DNA of 64,000 bases from Synechocystis sp. PCC 7338 (GCF_018282115.1 NZ_CP054306.1:853488-917487), one strand, 5' to 3'. Shown: positions 1 through 9,162, counted from the first letter of the stretch. A program made the numbers and translations. Notes: generated from the sequence alone by a model not told the origin.

Positions 1-2
1 TT

Positions 3-563
3 ATTTTCAATGAACTTTCCAAGAAAAACTTTACTGTTTTAAAAACATTTATTGAAGAAATCAAATCTATTATTCATGAAATTACAGATCACACGTCACA
101 ACAACGATGGGTTACGTTAAATCAGATTTCAACCGTATTTTATCGTAAGTTTGGATCAAGTCTTAAGGATATTGTTCAACAACACTTTCCTGGAAAAACA
201 GCAAAGTTTATATTTTTGGAATACAAGAATTATTTTGTTGTCCATGATCCACCGAAATCTAAAGATACTTTTATCACATTGTTTGATGTTGATAATCAAT
301 CTGCTCCACTTAATCATTCAAAAAAACAAGAATCTTTGGAAGAAATGTTCGTTAAAATCATAAAAGAAGAGACTAAAAATAGTAAAAATAAAAAACTTGA
401 AATAGGATACATTGCTTCCAAGTTTGCTGGAAAGTACAATGTTCCAATCACTAAGGCACTTAAAAATGACAGTCGTCTTGGTAGCTACAAAAATTTTATT
501 AATTCAATATCAACGCTAGAACTTATAAATGAAGGTGGACGTTCCTTTATCCGTTTACGATAG
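3..563 (+). CDS. 3' part of AT-rich protein with two LOTUS/OST-HTH-like repeats (partial)
   Basis: The frame is open from the left window edge to a TAG at 561-563, so the start lies outside the window. An internal TTG at 216 is a possible but unconvincing start. The 186 visible residues contain two similar units of about 75 residues. Each has a helical lead (IEEIKSIIHEI and EEMFVKIIKEE), then a winged-helix-like stretch (RWVTLNQISTVFYRKFG and KLEIGYIASKFAGKYN), and a closing beta hairpin (FLEYKNYFVV and NEGGRSFIRL). This layout resembles OST-HTH/LOTUS domains, which bind RNA and often follow NYN nuclease domains; the assignment comes from pattern only. The segment is much more AT-rich than cobJ just downstream, suggesting transfer. 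Confidence 0.6.
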   Translation: MFNELSKKNFTVLKTFIEEIKSIIHEITDHTSQQRWVTLNQISTVFYRKFGSSLKDIVQQHFPGKTAKFIFLEYKNYFVVHDPPKSKDTFITLFDVDNQSAPLNHSKKQESLEEMFVKIIKEETKNSKNKKLEIGYIASKFAGKYNVPITKALKNDSRLGSYKNFINSISTLELINEGGRSFIRLR

Positions 564-618
564 AAGCTAAAAATATTTTATTTATCAAAACACTTCCTTT
601 AAATACATCAGTTAAAAA

Positions 619-2469
619 TTGTTGAAAACTTTCCATCCCCTCATGGCGATCGCCGTCACTCCCCAAGCCGTTAAATTGCTTCTGCCCGTGGTGGAAACGT
701 TGACGGGAAAATTGCTTTTATCAGAATCCTTGGCTGAGGAATTAGACCTTGGTGGCAATCCCCTGGTGGACACCTACAACCATTCCCTAGCTGTGGCTTT
801 GGAGGAAAGATGGAGCAACCATCAAGCCTTTATTTTTGGCTTAGCCACGGGAGCCGTAGTCCGCTTAATTGCCCCTCTATTGCATAGTAAACAGACCGAT
901 CCCGCTGTGGTGGTGGTGGATGCCATGGGCACAGCGGTGATTAGCTTGCTCAGTGGTCACCAAGGCGGCGGCGATCGCCTGGCGGAGATAGTGGCGGAAC
1001 AGTTGCAAGGAAAAGCAATTCTCACTGGCGGAGCCAGTGGCTTAGGGCAAATAGCGGTGGATTGTTTGGGCATTCCCTTCGGTTGGCGCAAAGGAAAAGG
1101 AGATTGGACAGCGGTAAGTTCTGCCCTGGCTTGTCAAAAGCTGGTAGGAGTAACACAAACAGCGGGGTTAACTTTGTGGCAAGGCCATTTACCCCCAGGC
1201 CATGGTTTTAGCTTTTCTGGAACTGAGGAAACGGCGGCAACCCTGGCCATTACCATTCAAGAAAATCTTCCAGAATACCAGGAGCAATCCATGGCTCAAT
1301 GGCATCCCCGACTGCTATGGGTGGGTCTGGGCTGTGTGCGGGGCACCAATTTAGCTTTGTTAGAACAGGCTTTGCTAGGAGTTTTAGAGCAGAAAAATTT
1401 AAGCCCTTTGGCGATCGCCGGTCTGGCCAGTGTGCATTTAAAAGCTGATGAGGTAGGCATTCAGCAATTGGCCAGCAAATATGATTTACCCTTTTTTACC
1501 TTTGCCCCGGAACAGTTAGCGACCCAGCCTGTGCCCAATCCCTCCGATGTGGTCAACCAGGAAGTCGGTACCCCCAGTGTGGCAGAAGCGGCGGCCCTCA
1601 CGGCGGCCCAGATTTACGGTCAAGGAGGCAAACTAATTGTCGAAAAAGTCATTGTCAAACAGGATCAGCAAGCGGTAACAGTGGCGATCGCTGAGGGGAA
1701 AAGGGAATACCAGGGCAAACCAGGGCAATTATGGCTAGTAGGCACTGGGCCCGGAGAATTAAGCCAAATTTCCCCAGCGGCCCGCACGGCTATTACCCAA
1801 GCTGATGTGCTCATCGGTTATGGACTCTATTTAGATTTGATCGATCCTCTGCGACGGCCCGGCCAAATTTGCGAAACTTTCCCCCTCACCCAAGAGCGGC
1901 AACGCTGTCAGCGAGCCATTGAGTTAGCCCAATGGGGTTTAACTGTGGCAGTGTTATCGTCCGGGGATTGTGGCATTTACGGCATGGCCGGGTTAGTGCT
2001 AGAGGAACTGGAGAAATTAGGTTGGGATGGGCAAACCCCAGGAGTAGAAGTTTTTCCCGGTATTAGTGCCTTCCAGGCGGCGGCGGCCCGAGTAGGTGCT
2101 CCCCTCATGCACGACTTTTGTGCCATTAGCCTCAGTGATTTGCTTACTCCCAAGGAAAAAATTCTGGAACGGTTAACGGCGGCAGCCCAGGCGGATTTTG
2201 TCACCGCTTTGTACAATCCCAAATCCCAAAAGCGCACTGTGTTGATTGAGCGAGCCCAGGCAATTTTCCTACAATGGCGATCGCCAGATACTCCGGTGGC
2301 CCTAGTGCGTTCCGTTTATCGTCGGGATGAGACCATTGTGCGGACCACATTGGCGGCAATGTTGAACTTTCCCATTGATATGTTGACGGTGGTGCTGATC
2401 GGCAATAGTAACACCTACAATTATCAGGATTATTTGATCACCCCCCGGGGCTATTATGCTAATGCCTAG
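619..2469 (+). CDS. cobJ: CbiG-CobJ fusion: cobalt-precorrin-5A hydrolase / precorrin-3B C17-methyltransferase
   Basis: This is a bifunctional corrin-ring enzyme of anaerobic-type cobalamin synthesis. The N-terminal part (about residues 1-345) is CbiG-like, which opens the lactone and removes the two-carbon unit; the glycine-rich SGHQGGGDRLAE lies near residue 112. The C-terminal part (about residue 370 onward) is a SAM-dependent tetrapyrrole methylase of the CobJ/CbiH type, opening with LWLVGTGPGE and carrying SSGDCGIYGMAG near residue 446. The longest frame starts at TTG 619; ATG 643 (MAIAVTPQAV) is a good alternative and would give 608 residues. Fusion of these two activities is known in cyanobacteria. 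It is followed after 104 bp by the DUF4335-like gene on the same strand. Confidence 0.93.
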   Translation: MLKTFHPLMAIAVTPQAVKLLLPVVETLTGKLLLSESLAEELDLGGNPLVDTYNHSLAVALEERWSNHQAFIFGLATGAVVRLIAPLLHSKQTDPAVVVVDAMGTAVISLLSGHQGGGDRLAEIVAEQLQGKAILTGGASGLGQIAVDCLGIPFGWRKGKGDWTAVSSALACQKLVGVTQTAGLTLWQGHLPPGHGFSFSGTEETAATLAITIQENLPEYQEQSMAQWHPRLLWVGLGCVRGTNLALLEQALLGVLEQKNLSPLAIAGLASVHLKADEVGIQQLASKYDLPFFTFAPEQLATQPVPNPSDVVNQEVGTPSVAEAAALTAAQIYGQGGKLIVEKVIVKQDQQAVTVAIAEGKREYQGKPGQLWLVGTGPGELSQISPAARTAITQADVLIGYGLYLDLIDPLRRPGQICETFPLTQERQRCQRAIELAQWGLTVAVLSSGDCGIYGMAGLVLEELEKLGWDGQTPGVEVFPGISAFQAAAARVGAPLMHDFCAISLSDLLTPKEKILERLTAAAQADFVTALYNPKSQKRTVLIERAQAIFLQWRSPDTPVALVRSVYRRDETIVRTTLAAMLNFPIDMLTVVLIGNSNTYNYQDYLITPRGYYANA

Positions 2470-2573
2470 GGAAATGCAGTTCGGTTATTGAAGCGGCGTT
2501 AACTACCCTCTAGCCCCATAATTTTCAAGGTACCCTGGATGGAAGTGAGTCTGTTGACTGGGAGTATTTTCCA

Positions 2574-3929
2574 ATGAAGCTGGTGAAGGATGTACAACTG
2601 AGGCGCTATACCCCCCCGACCTGTACTTTAGAGCTATGGCAAACTCAGCGGGTGTGGCAAAGAGCCCCCCAAACTTTGCCGCCGGATTATCGGTTTGCGC
2701 TTCACTTTGACGATCCTCGCTTGCCGGAAGTAGAACAACTAACCTTGTCAGGCACACCGGAGGAGCTGGAAGCCCTCGCTATAGCGGTGGAATCTTACCT
2801 CCAACAACGCCTGAACCCCTGCGCTTCCCTGGAGCCAAGCACCTATCCGGAGCCGATATTTAATGCTGACGGTGAACCATCTTTTTGCCTACGGCCCCAG
2901 GGACTATGGAGCCATGAACTATTGGGGATGGGGGCCCCCGTTATCCTCAATACTTCCCAGTTGTACGATCTGATGCTGGCCCTGGAAAGTTTTCGTCTCC
3001 AGGACCTAGAACCCAGTCGGATGCCCCTAGCCGTTGCCAGGGAAAAGTTACCCCAGGGATTAATCCTAGGGGGAGTAATCGTGGCCGGTGGTGCGCTGGC
3101 GATCGCCATGGCGGCCCTGTGGATGCGGCAACCCCAAGGGGAAGTAGTGGTACAAGACAACTTTCAACTGCCAGTGCCGAGCCAATTCCAGTTCAACGAA
3201 GTTAGTAACCTCGTGCCTCCGCCTCCTCGGAGCAATACTCCTTCCCCCCAATTGGCCCAGACCCTCGCTTTAAGGGACCCCCTACCTTCCCCCAGTGCCG
3301 TGCTGGCGGCTACTCCCCCTCCCCGCAATGCCAATGTTCCGTTGGTGGTGCCTCCAGAAAGGGTGCGCCCCCCTGATTTACAAGCTCCAGCAGCCCCAGG
3401 GGAAACCTATATTGCTATTCCCGATCCCACTAATCTACAACCCCTAACTCCACTGCCAGAGCCTCCTTCCCCCGATGCCCTAGCTATTTTGCCCCGCCCC
3501 GATGGCCAGCCCTTGCCCTACGCTGGCCAAGTTTTACCCAACGTCCCTGATTTACCTTCCTTGCCACCGGGTTCCAATCCCATTAGTTTCAGACCACCCC
3601 GCCCCCGCTCTGTGCCGCCCCGCTCCACCAATTTACTGGACACCATTCCCCAGGTAGCGGAGGTGCGTAAATTTTATCAACAGCAATGGCAACCAGCGGA
3701 GGATCAAACCCAAACATTGGAATATCGTCTGCAAATTGAACCCAATGGGACGGTGAAAAGAACTGTGCCCCTGGGCCGGGCTGCTAGCATTTACATGGCC
3801 CGCCTGCCCCAACCTGCGCCGGGGGAACCGTTGGTGTCTCCCCTTGCTGATGACAGGACAGAAACTATTCGTTTAGTCCTAACTCCCCTGGGGGATGTGA
3901 AGGCTTTTCTGGAGGATCAGCCCCAATAG
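2574..3929 (+). CDS. DUF4335-like single-pass membrane protein with proline-rich domain
   Basis: This 451-residue protein of unknown function resembles the cyanobacterial DUF4335 family, judged from the opening residues (KLVKDVQLRRYTPPTC) and layout; I did not search for it. Residues 1-160 form a soluble N-terminal domain. A single membrane segment follows at about 161-185 (LILGGVIVAGGALAIAMAAL). Next comes a long proline-rich, low-complexity linker (about 195-345), then a C-terminal domain of about 95 residues containing VRKFYQQQWQP. The layout suggests an anchored periplasmic or surface protein with a cytoplasmic head. The ATG at 2574 is the first in the frame. A hairpin terminator follows the stop. 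Confidence 0.75.
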   Translation: MKLVKDVQLRRYTPPTCTLELWQTQRVWQRAPQTLPPDYRFALHFDDPRLPEVEQLTLSGTPEELEALAIAVESYLQQRLNPCASLEPSTYPEPIFNADGEPSFCLRPQGLWSHELLGMGAPVILNTSQLYDLMLALESFRLQDLEPSRMPLAVAREKLPQGLILGGVIVAGGALAIAMAALWMRQPQGEVVVQDNFQLPVPSQFQFNEVSNLVPPPPRSNTPSPQLAQTLALRDPLPSPSAVLAATPPPRNANVPLVVPPERVRPPDLQAPAAPGETYIAIPDPTNLQPLTPLPEPPSPDALAILPRPDGQPLPYAGQVLPNVPDLPSLPPGSNPISFRPPRPRSVPPRSTNLLDTIPQVAEVRKFYQQQWQPAEDQTQTLEYRLQIEPNGTVKRTVPLGRAASIYMARLPQPAPGEPLVSPLADDRTETIRLVLTPLGDVKAFLEDQPQ

Positions 3930-3950
3930 TCGACGGTATTAAGCAAAAAA

Positions 3951-3980
3951 GCCCGCTGGTTTTTCCGTCGGGCCTTGTTT
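3951..3980 (+). terminator. Rho-independent terminator after the DUF4335-like gene
   Basis: GCCCG (3951-3955) pairs with CGGGC (3969-3973) around a 13-base loop, followed by a T-containing tail. It begins 22 bp after the stop at 3929, between convergent genes, so it could also act on aroF from the other side. Confidence 0.6.
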
Positions 3981-4122
3981 AATTGGTTTTAGAAAGTTTT
4001 TCAAAAGCCCCTCAGGTTTGGGGGAAAACGGTTGAGGTTCTCCCAGTATGGCCGGAGCTAGGTCGATTTTGGGAAAAACTAAAACTTTGCCAACCATAGT
4101 CTTAGTTTTCAGAGTTTGATTC

Positions 4123-5178
4123 CTAGGCTAGGGCCGCTACTTTAGGCCAGCGTCCCACTGTTTGGCCAATCACGGCCAATTGTTGCATGGTTTCATCAAA
4201 GCGTTCAGGGGTTAGGGATTGTGGCCCATCGGACATGGCTTTGGCTGGGTTGGGATGCACTTCGATCATCAAGGAATCGGTACCCGCGGCGATCGCCGCC
4301 ATGGCCATGGAAGGTACATACTCGGACTTACCGGTACCATGGCTGGGGTCAATCATGATAGGTAAGTGAGTTAGGGAGCGCAGAACCGGCAACACCGACA
4401 AATCAAGGCAATTGCGGGTGTAATGGCCGTCAAAAGTACGAATGCCCCGCTCACAGAGAATCACGTTGGGATTGCCCGCCGCCAGGATATATTCCGCCGC
4501 CATTAACCACTCATCAATGGTGGCCGCCATACCCCGCTTTAACAGCACCGGCTTATTCTGGGCCCCCACCTTCTTGAGCATGGAGAAATTCTGCATATTG
4601 CGGGCTCCTACTTGGATCACATCCGCCACTTCCGCAATGATTTCCAGATCCGCCGCATCCATGACTTCGGTGATAATGCCCAAACCGGTGGCTTCCTTCG
4701 CCGCCGCCAATAGGCCCAGAGCACTTTCGCCATGGCCTTGGAAAGCGTAGGGAGAAGTGCGGGGTTTGAACGCGCCCCCCCGTAAAAATTGGGCTCCGGC
4801 CGCCTTAACTCGACGGGCCGTTTCCACAATCATGGTTTCGTTTTCCACAGAACAGGGTCCGGCCACCACCGCCACAGGATGGTTTTTGCCGATCGCCACA
4901 GGGCCAGCAGGGGTAGAAACAATCACTTCGCTGTATTCCCCATGGCGAAAAGTCAGACTAGCCCGTTTAAAAGGTTGTTCCACCCGTAACACATCCTCAA
5001 TCCAGGGGCTAACTTCTTGGATTTGTAGGGGATCAAGTCCGGCGGTTTCCCCCACCAATCCCATCACTACTTTATGTTTGCCGACAATTTTTTCGGGGGT
5101 GAGGCCCCGTTCAGTAAACTCCTTACCAATGCGCTCAATTTCTATGTCTGGGGTGCCGACTTTCATGACGACGATCAT
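4123..5178 (-). CDS. aroF: 3-deoxy-7-phosphoheptulonate (DAHP) synthase, AroF/AroA(G)-beta type
   Basis: Condenses phosphoenolpyruvate and erythrose 4-phosphate in the first step of the shikimate pathway. At 351 residues it has the length of the class with an N-terminal regulatory domain. Residues 1-75 are the ferredoxin-like regulatory domain (MIVVMKVGTPDIEIERI). The barrel carries GPCS at 107-110, RGGAFKPRTSPY at 133-144, LKRGM near residue 214, DPSHGTGK and a C-terminal EVHPNPAKAMSDGPQSL. All the usual PEP and metal ligands appear present. The Synechocystis homologue was once annotated ccmA (carboxysome formation), a label I recall but consider indirect. It starts at ATG 5178. Confidence 0.95.
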   Translation of the reverse strand: MIVVMKVGTPDIEIERIGKEFTERGLTPEKIVGKHKVVMGLVGETAGLDPLQIQEVSPWIEDVLRVEQPFKRASLTFRHGEYSEVIVSTPAGPVAIGKNHPVAVVAGPCSVENETMIVETARRVKAAGAQFLRGGAFKPRTSPYAFQGHGESALGLLAAAKEATGLGIITEVMDAADLEIIAEVADVIQVGARNMQNFSMLKKVGAQNKPVLLKRGMAATIDEWLMAAEYILAAGNPNVILCERGIRTFDGHYTRNCLDLSVLPVLRSLTHLPIMIDPSHGTGKSEYVPSMAMAAIAAGTDSLMIEVHPNPAKAMSDGPQSLTPERFDETMQQLAVIGQTVGRWPKVAALA

Positions 5179-5388
5179 GATAACTTCCTCTTTCGATAGG
5201 GTGGAACAGGGGGGGATTTTTTAGCTACAAGTTAGCTACAAGCTTGATAAAAAATGCGGACTCGCAAAGCCGAACTAATGGTAATTTTAACGAAATTATT
5301 TTGACCAGCAGAATTGGGCAACCATTATTGACCAATTGTTAACTTTGTTAACAAAAATTCACAAATCTTGAACATTATCCAAAGATAT

Positions 5389-5865
5389 TTAACGATCGCC
5401 GTTGTCCGGGGCCGTTTGTTGAGCATTACGCCAGACGGCGATGGTGCGGCCCAGGTTGAGACGAAATTCTGGCCAACCCCACAAACTACCTGGTTCATCT
5501 TCCCAGGAGGTGGAAAAAATGCCATAGCTTAGGCCCACCACCCCCAGTCCAAAAAACAGCAGACTCACCGCAAACACCACATAGGTGGGAATCTCAAACC
5601 AGTCCCGGCTCACAACGAAGTAAAAAAGCACAAAGGACAACATGCCCAAACTGGTGGGAATGCCGGAAAACAGGGCCATGCGCTTCACCATCCGCTGGCT
5701 CACCACGGCGGGAATGCCACTGTCCGCTGAGCGGCGGGATTTTTTTTCTTTGGCACTGCTGGTTTTACTGCTGGGGGCCGCCACTGAGGGGGGCTTTTTT
5801 TCGACCTTTTTCTTTTTGGATTTCCGTTCAAAAGGAAGGCGGTCTCGGTTGGTGGGGTCAGCCAT
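5389..5865 (-). CDS. pam68: PAM68-family photosystem assembly protein
   Basis: This thylakoid membrane protein of 158 residues is related to plant PAM68 and Synechocystis Sll0933, which help assemble photosystem II core proteins. The N-terminal 55 residues are highly basic and Lys/Ser-rich (ERKSKKKKVEKKPP). Two membrane spans follow at about 67-90 (GIPTSLGMLSFVLFYFVV) and 95-117 (VVFAVSLLFFGLGVVGLSYG). The C-terminal tail contains SLWGWPEFRLNLGR. It lies 17 bp downstream of rpsO and is probably cotranscribed with it, as in other cyanobacteria. Confidence 0.88.
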   Translation of the reverse strand: MADPTNRDRLPFERKSKKKKVEKKPPSVAAPSSKTSSAKEKKSRRSADSGIPAVVSQRMVKRMALFSGIPTSLGMLSFVLFYFVVSRDWFEIPTYVVFAVSLLFFGLGVVGLSYGIFSTSWEDEPGSLWGWPEFRLNLGRTIAVWRNAQQTAPDNGDR

Positions 5866-5882
5866 GGGAAAAATGCAAAAAC

Positions 5883-6152
5883 TTAACGACGGATACCGAG
5901 GCGTTTGATCAGGGCCTGGTAACGTTCCGGCTCCCGGGCGTTGATGAAACCCAATAGACGCTTACGACGACCAATCATTTTCAGCAGGCCCCGACGGGAA
6001 GCATGGTCTTTGGGGTTAGCTTTGAGGTGCCCTGTGAGCTGAGTAATTCTTTCTGTCAAGAAGGCCACTTGCAGATCAGCGGACCCAGTATCAGTCTCGT
6101 GGGCTTGATACTCGGTCATCAATTCTTGTTTACGGGTTTGGGTTAAGGACAT
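5883..6152 (-). CDS. rpsO: 30S ribosomal protein S15
   Basis: This is the complete 89-residue S15, which binds 16S rRNA at the three-way junction of helices 20-22 and starts assembly of the platform. Family signature residues are visible: HETDTGSADLQVA, LTERITQLTGHLK, HASRRGLLKMIGRRKRLL and the ending ALIKRLGIRR. It starts at ATG 6152. The next gene, PAM68, follows after 17 bp. In many bacteria S15 represses its own mRNA; I could not identify such a leader here. Confidence 0.98.
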   Translation of the reverse strand: MSLTQTRKQELMTEYQAHETDTGSADLQVAFLTERITQLTGHLKANPKDHASRRGLLKMIGRRKRLLGFINAREPERYQALIKRLGIRR

Positions 6153-6306
6153 AGTCTGTGTGGAAAAAACCTGAGCGTTAAAATACTAGGCGATAAATTT
6201 CGTTGCAATCTCTTACTATATCACGTTTGCCGGAGGGCTCCTTTCTATTGCTAAAAGGGAAAGTTATCGACAACTAAGGGCAGTGATTGGGTAGATCATT
6301 CTAGAT

Positions 6307-7320
6307 TCAAAACAGATAACTGTGGGCCAAACTAAGCAGAAAAGTTAACTGTCCGGCCAGAAGGAGGAGGTAGATGACAATGCGCCGCTGGAAGACAGAC
6401 AACAATAGCCCAATGCTTTTGACGTCAATCATGGGGCCAAAGACCAAAAATGCCAGCAGGGAGCTACCGGTGAAGGTGGAAACAAAGGAAAGGGCAAAAA
6501 ATGAGTCCACAGTGGAGCAGACCGACACCACCACCGACAGGAGCATCATGGCCAAAATGGAGCTAATGGTGCCCTGCCCCAACAGCAAAATCCATTCCCT
6601 GGGAATAAAAACTTGAATGACGGCGGCGATCAAACTGCCCAAAATTAGCATGCCACCCAATTCCCGCAATTCCTGCACAATATTGTCGGTGAACATTTCC
6701 CAACGGCTGGGGGCAATGGGGGGTAAGAGGGTTTCCACCGCTTGCTCGTCTAGTTTCAGCAGTTGACCGCTGTTGCCGCTACCCAAAATAAAGGTGCCCG
6801 ATTGCAAAAGGGGAGATTCACAGGCGATCGCCGGGGGGGATTCTTCCGGACGGTTGAGGTAGGCTAATCTGCGACCCAGGGCGGGCTTGAGCAGGGGCAC
6901 TGCGTCCAACTGGCGACTAAAGACCCAACTAATAATCACAGTGATGATCAAAGAACAGACAATGCGGGCCACCACCATGCCCGGTTGATCCCGGAAGGCC
7001 ACCCAGGTGGACCAAATCACAATGGGATTAATGGTGGGAGCGGCCAACAGGAAGGCCACCGCCACCGAGGGGGGTAGACCCTGCATCAAAAATCTTCTGG
7101 CCACGGGCACATTGCCGCACTCACACACCGGAAACATAAATCCCACCAGGCTACCGGCGATCGCCCCTAGGAAGGGATTACGGGGGATGTAGGCAATTAA
7201 CTTTTTTTCATCGCTGAATACTAACAGAGCACTGGAGAGCACCACCCCAAAAGTGAGGAAAGGAATGGCCTCCACCAGTAAGCTCAAAAAAATAGTAAAG
7301 GCTTCGTGCAATTGGGTCAT
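6307..7320 (-). CDS. ArsP-like permease (DUF318 / UPF0718 family)
   Basis: This is an integral inner-membrane permease of 337 residues with two bundles of about four spans separated by a hydrophilic loop (about residues 155-205). The family hallmark FPVCECGNVPVARR lies near residue 63, followed by AAPTINPIVIWSTW. The second bundle carries VCSTVDSFFALSFVSTF. Members of this family include ArsP, an exporter of organoarsenicals; the substrate here is unknown. No metalloregulator gene is adjacent. It starts at ATG 7320. Confidence 0.82.
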   Translation of the reverse strand: MTQLHEAFTIFLSLLVEAIPFLTFGVVLSSALLVFSDEKKLIAYIPRNPFLGAIAGSLVGFMFPVCECGNVPVARRFLMQGLPPSVAVAFLLAAPTINPIVIWSTWVAFRDQPGMVVARIVCSLIITVIISWVFSRQLDAVPLLKPALGRRLAYLNRPEESPPAIACESPLLQSGTFILGSGNSGQLLKLDEQAVETLLPPIAPSRWEMFTDNIVQELRELGGMLILGSLIAAVIQVFIPREWILLLGQGTISSILAMMLLSVVVSVCSTVDSFFALSFVSTFTGSSLLAFLVFGPMIDVKSIGLLLSVFQRRIVIYLLLLAGQLTFLLSLAHSYLF

Positions 7321-7420
7321 GATTCAATCAAAGCCAGGCAAACTTAGCCCAGGGGACAAAAAAATTCCTGAAGCTCAGGGTGAGAGGAGCAAAAAATGAT
7401 AATACCAAACTGCGATCTTT

Positions 7421-7897
7421 CTAGGGTTGAGTAGGGGTAGGCGTACTCCCTGTCCCTCCGCCCTGGTCATTGGGGTCCGCCGGTGCCAAAGGATTCTGGG
7501 GTGGGGGCAACTGGGGATTTTCCACCTGTAGTTTAATGGCCGCCAGCAACTGTTTTAATCCCTCTTCCTCCGGATAAATTTTTGTCAACTTCTCCATCGG
7601 GGTGATCGCCCCCGCCAAATCTCCCATCTGCAAACGTGCTTCCACCAGACCTTGCAACGCATTGGGGTTATCTGGTTCCCGTTGCAATACTTTTTCATAG
7701 CCTTCGGCGATCGCCTTTAACTGCTCTATTTCCGCCGCCGTTGGTTGTTGCGGTGCTCCCTCGGATGGCGCTTCCGTTTGGTTTTGGTTAGCATTGCCCC
7801 TCAACACAGTCAGCATTGGCACCGTCATCATGCCCAGAAAAGCCAACCCTGAAGCAATGATAAACGTCTTTTGTAAAATCTTTTTGGTGGAAGCCAT
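7421..7897 (-). CDS. Membrane-anchored TPR-type protein
   Basis: The protein has 158 residues when started at ATG 7897 (MASTKKILQKTFIIAS). The frame is open further upstream, but that extension would overlap the neighbouring membrane-protein gene by 67 bp and has no family-like content. An N-terminal signal anchor (IIASGLAFLGMMTVPMLTVL) is followed by a Gln/Pro spacer and about two tetratricopeptide units (AIAEGYEKVLQREPDNPNAL, QGLVEARLQMGDLAGAI). The tail is Pro/Gly/Thr-rich. TPR units mediate protein binding; the partner is unknown. Similar small anchored TPR proteins are common in cyanobacteria. Confidence 0.75.
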   Translation of the reverse strand: MASTKKILQKTFIIASGLAFLGMMTVPMLTVLRGNANQNQTEAPSEGAPQQPTAAEIEQLKAIAEGYEKVLQREPDNPNALQGLVEARLQMGDLAGAITPMEKLTKIYPEEEGLKQLLAAIKLQVENPQLPPPQNPLAPADPNDQGGGTGSTPTPTQP

Positions 7898-7992
7898 AGA
7901 AAAGGGGGGATGCCCAATAACAACAAAATCAAACTTTAAGGTCGTACAATCTAGCCACAGTGAGGGTTTATTGAACCATATAACCGAAAAAA

Positions 7993-8502
7993 TCAGGCAG
8001 GGGGTAGGGGATAGTAGAAGAAATAACCATACACCCCCCAGGCAAAGGCCGAACCGCAAATTAGGGCCAATAATAACAAGCTTTGTCCCTGGCCCATGCC
8101 CAGATTTCGCAACTCAATCCGACCGAGAATAGCCGCCGCCAGCAGCAACAAAAATGAAGTGAAATAGTTGAACCACCGCAAGGCCACCACAAACACAAAA
8201 CACCAAAACACCATGGACACCATCGACCGCAGTTCCGATTTGGCCCAATTACCCACCACATAGGTCATTAAAGTAATGGGGGTAGTCAAAGCCAAAGTGG
8301 TCAACGTAATAATAAACAGAGTGAAAATATGGATTAAAGCCAGAACTGTCCTCTGATCAATATCGATCCGCAGACCCTTGAGGTGTTCGTGGAACATAAT
8401 ACTCCAGGGCACACTGGCCTCAGCCAATCTCCAGCCAAAGGCAACATAGGTAATAATTACCAAGGCAATGGACAAAAAAGGAATAGATTTGAGCCAGGGC
8501 AT
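7993..8502 (-). CDS. Conserved cyanobacterial membrane protein, four to five spans
   Basis: I do not recognise a functional family in this 169-residue hydrophobic protein. Spans can be placed at about 8-25 (FLSIALVIITYVAFGW), 55-80 (LIHIFTLFIITLTTLALTTP), 95-128 (MVSMVFWCFVFVVALRWF and FTSFLLLLAAAIL) and 140-160 (SLLLLALICGSAFAWGVYG). The order and strand suggest possible cotranscription with the downstream TPR gene (95 bp gap). It starts at ATG 8502. Confidence 0.65.
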   Translation of the reverse strand: MPWLKSIPFLSIALVIITYVAFGWRLAEASVPWSIMFHEHLKGLRIDIDQRTVLALIHIFTLFIITLTTLALTTPITLMTYVVGNWAKSELRSMVSMVFWCFVFVVALRWFNYFTSFLLLLAAAILGRIELRNLGMGQGQSLLLLALICGSAFAWGVYGYFFYYPLPPA

Positions 8503-8548
8503 GGGCAGTTTTCCTCCCAGAGCTAAGGGCTATCGTGATCAAAACAGC

Positions 8549-8607
8549 CAAAAAAAAGAAAACGAAGAAGGCATGGTCGGGCAAAGAAACCCACCGCCAT
8601 CTTCGTT
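8549..8607 (-). terminator. Rho-independent terminator of apcD
   Basis: Read on the minus strand, AACGAAGA and TCTTCGTT (outer arms at 8561-8568 and 8600-8607) form a perfect 8-bp stem, extended by an imperfect GC-rich inner stem. It is followed by a run of mostly T (8549-8560). It begins 20 bp past the apcD stop, as expected for a strongly expressed phycobilisome gene. Confidence 0.8.
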
Positions 8608-8627
8608 AATCTTCGTCCCAAAACCAA

Positions 8628-9113
8628 TCAGGACATGAACTGAATGATGTAATCAAAATAGGGAGCTGTCTCATTGGCATCCTCTGCACTCAACAGTCCC
8701 AACGCTGCATCTTTCAGTACGGTCACCGCATCCACCATGCCCGGTACCGGCACATCTAAGGAGTTGTACATCTCCTTAACACCGATCAAACCAGTGGTTT
8801 CAATGGGTTCTTTGTTGCCCGCTAAAACGCCATAGGTAACTAGGCGCAAATACCAACCGTAATCCCGCAAGCACTGATTATATTGCCGTTGACCGTAGGC
8901 ATTACCCCCCGGAGCTCGGTATTCAGGATGCTTCTTAAACAGTTGTTTTTGGGCTTGATCGACTATCTTTTTTTCATTTTCGGCCAAGGTTTCCGCAATG
9001 CGAATACGCTGGGCACCGGTGGTTAAAAACGCCTGGATCCCTTTGAGTTCACCGCTAGTGGGGTAGCGGAGTTGATCGTCGGCTTGCAAAATAACTTGAC
9101 TAACTACACTCAT
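8628..9113 (-). CDS. apcD: Allophycocyanin alpha-B subunit (terminal emitter)
   Basis: This is the phycobilisome core subunit ApcD, 161 residues, which carries one phycocyanobilin and passes energy from the core preferentially to photosystem I. The globin-like phycobiliprotein fold is complete. The chromophore-attachment cysteine is Cys81 in [14 protein letters not shown]. The ending [14 protein letters not shown] is typical of ApcD. The gene stands alone, apart from apcABC, as usual. It starts at ATG 9113 and has a strong hairpin terminator. The sequence matches my memory of Synechocystis ApcD almost residue for residue. Confidence 0.97.
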   Translation of the reverse strand: MSVVSQVILQADDQLRYPTSGELKGIQAFLTTGAQRIRIAETLAENEKKIVDQAQKQLFKKHPEYRAPGGNAYGQRQYNQCLRDYGWYLRLVTYGVLAGNKEPIETTGLIGVKEMYNSLDVPVPGMVDAVTVLKDAALGLLSAEDANETAPYFDYIIQFMS

Positions 9114-9133
9114 GATATCAACAAGAATTTCAT

Positions 9134-9162
9134 ATCATACTGTAGTTTAGCCTGAGTTGCCC
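9134..9162 (-). promoter_or_regulatory. Possible apcD promoter -10 element
   Basis: On the minus strand a TATGAT hexamer (9134-9139) lies about 20 bp upstream of the apcD ATG and matches the sigma-70 -10 consensus in five of six positions. The sequence 17 bp further upstream (GGGCAA) is a poor -35. An inverted repeat, TAGCCTG...CAGGCTA (9148-9179), overlaps this area and might be an operator or part of a metK transcription end. Confidence 0.3.

Noticed and set aside
7421-8059. Longer version of the TPR protein starting at 8059
   Set aside because: The added 54 residues overlap the neighbouring membrane-protein gene and do not look like a signal or domain; ATG 7897 gives a clean signal anchor.
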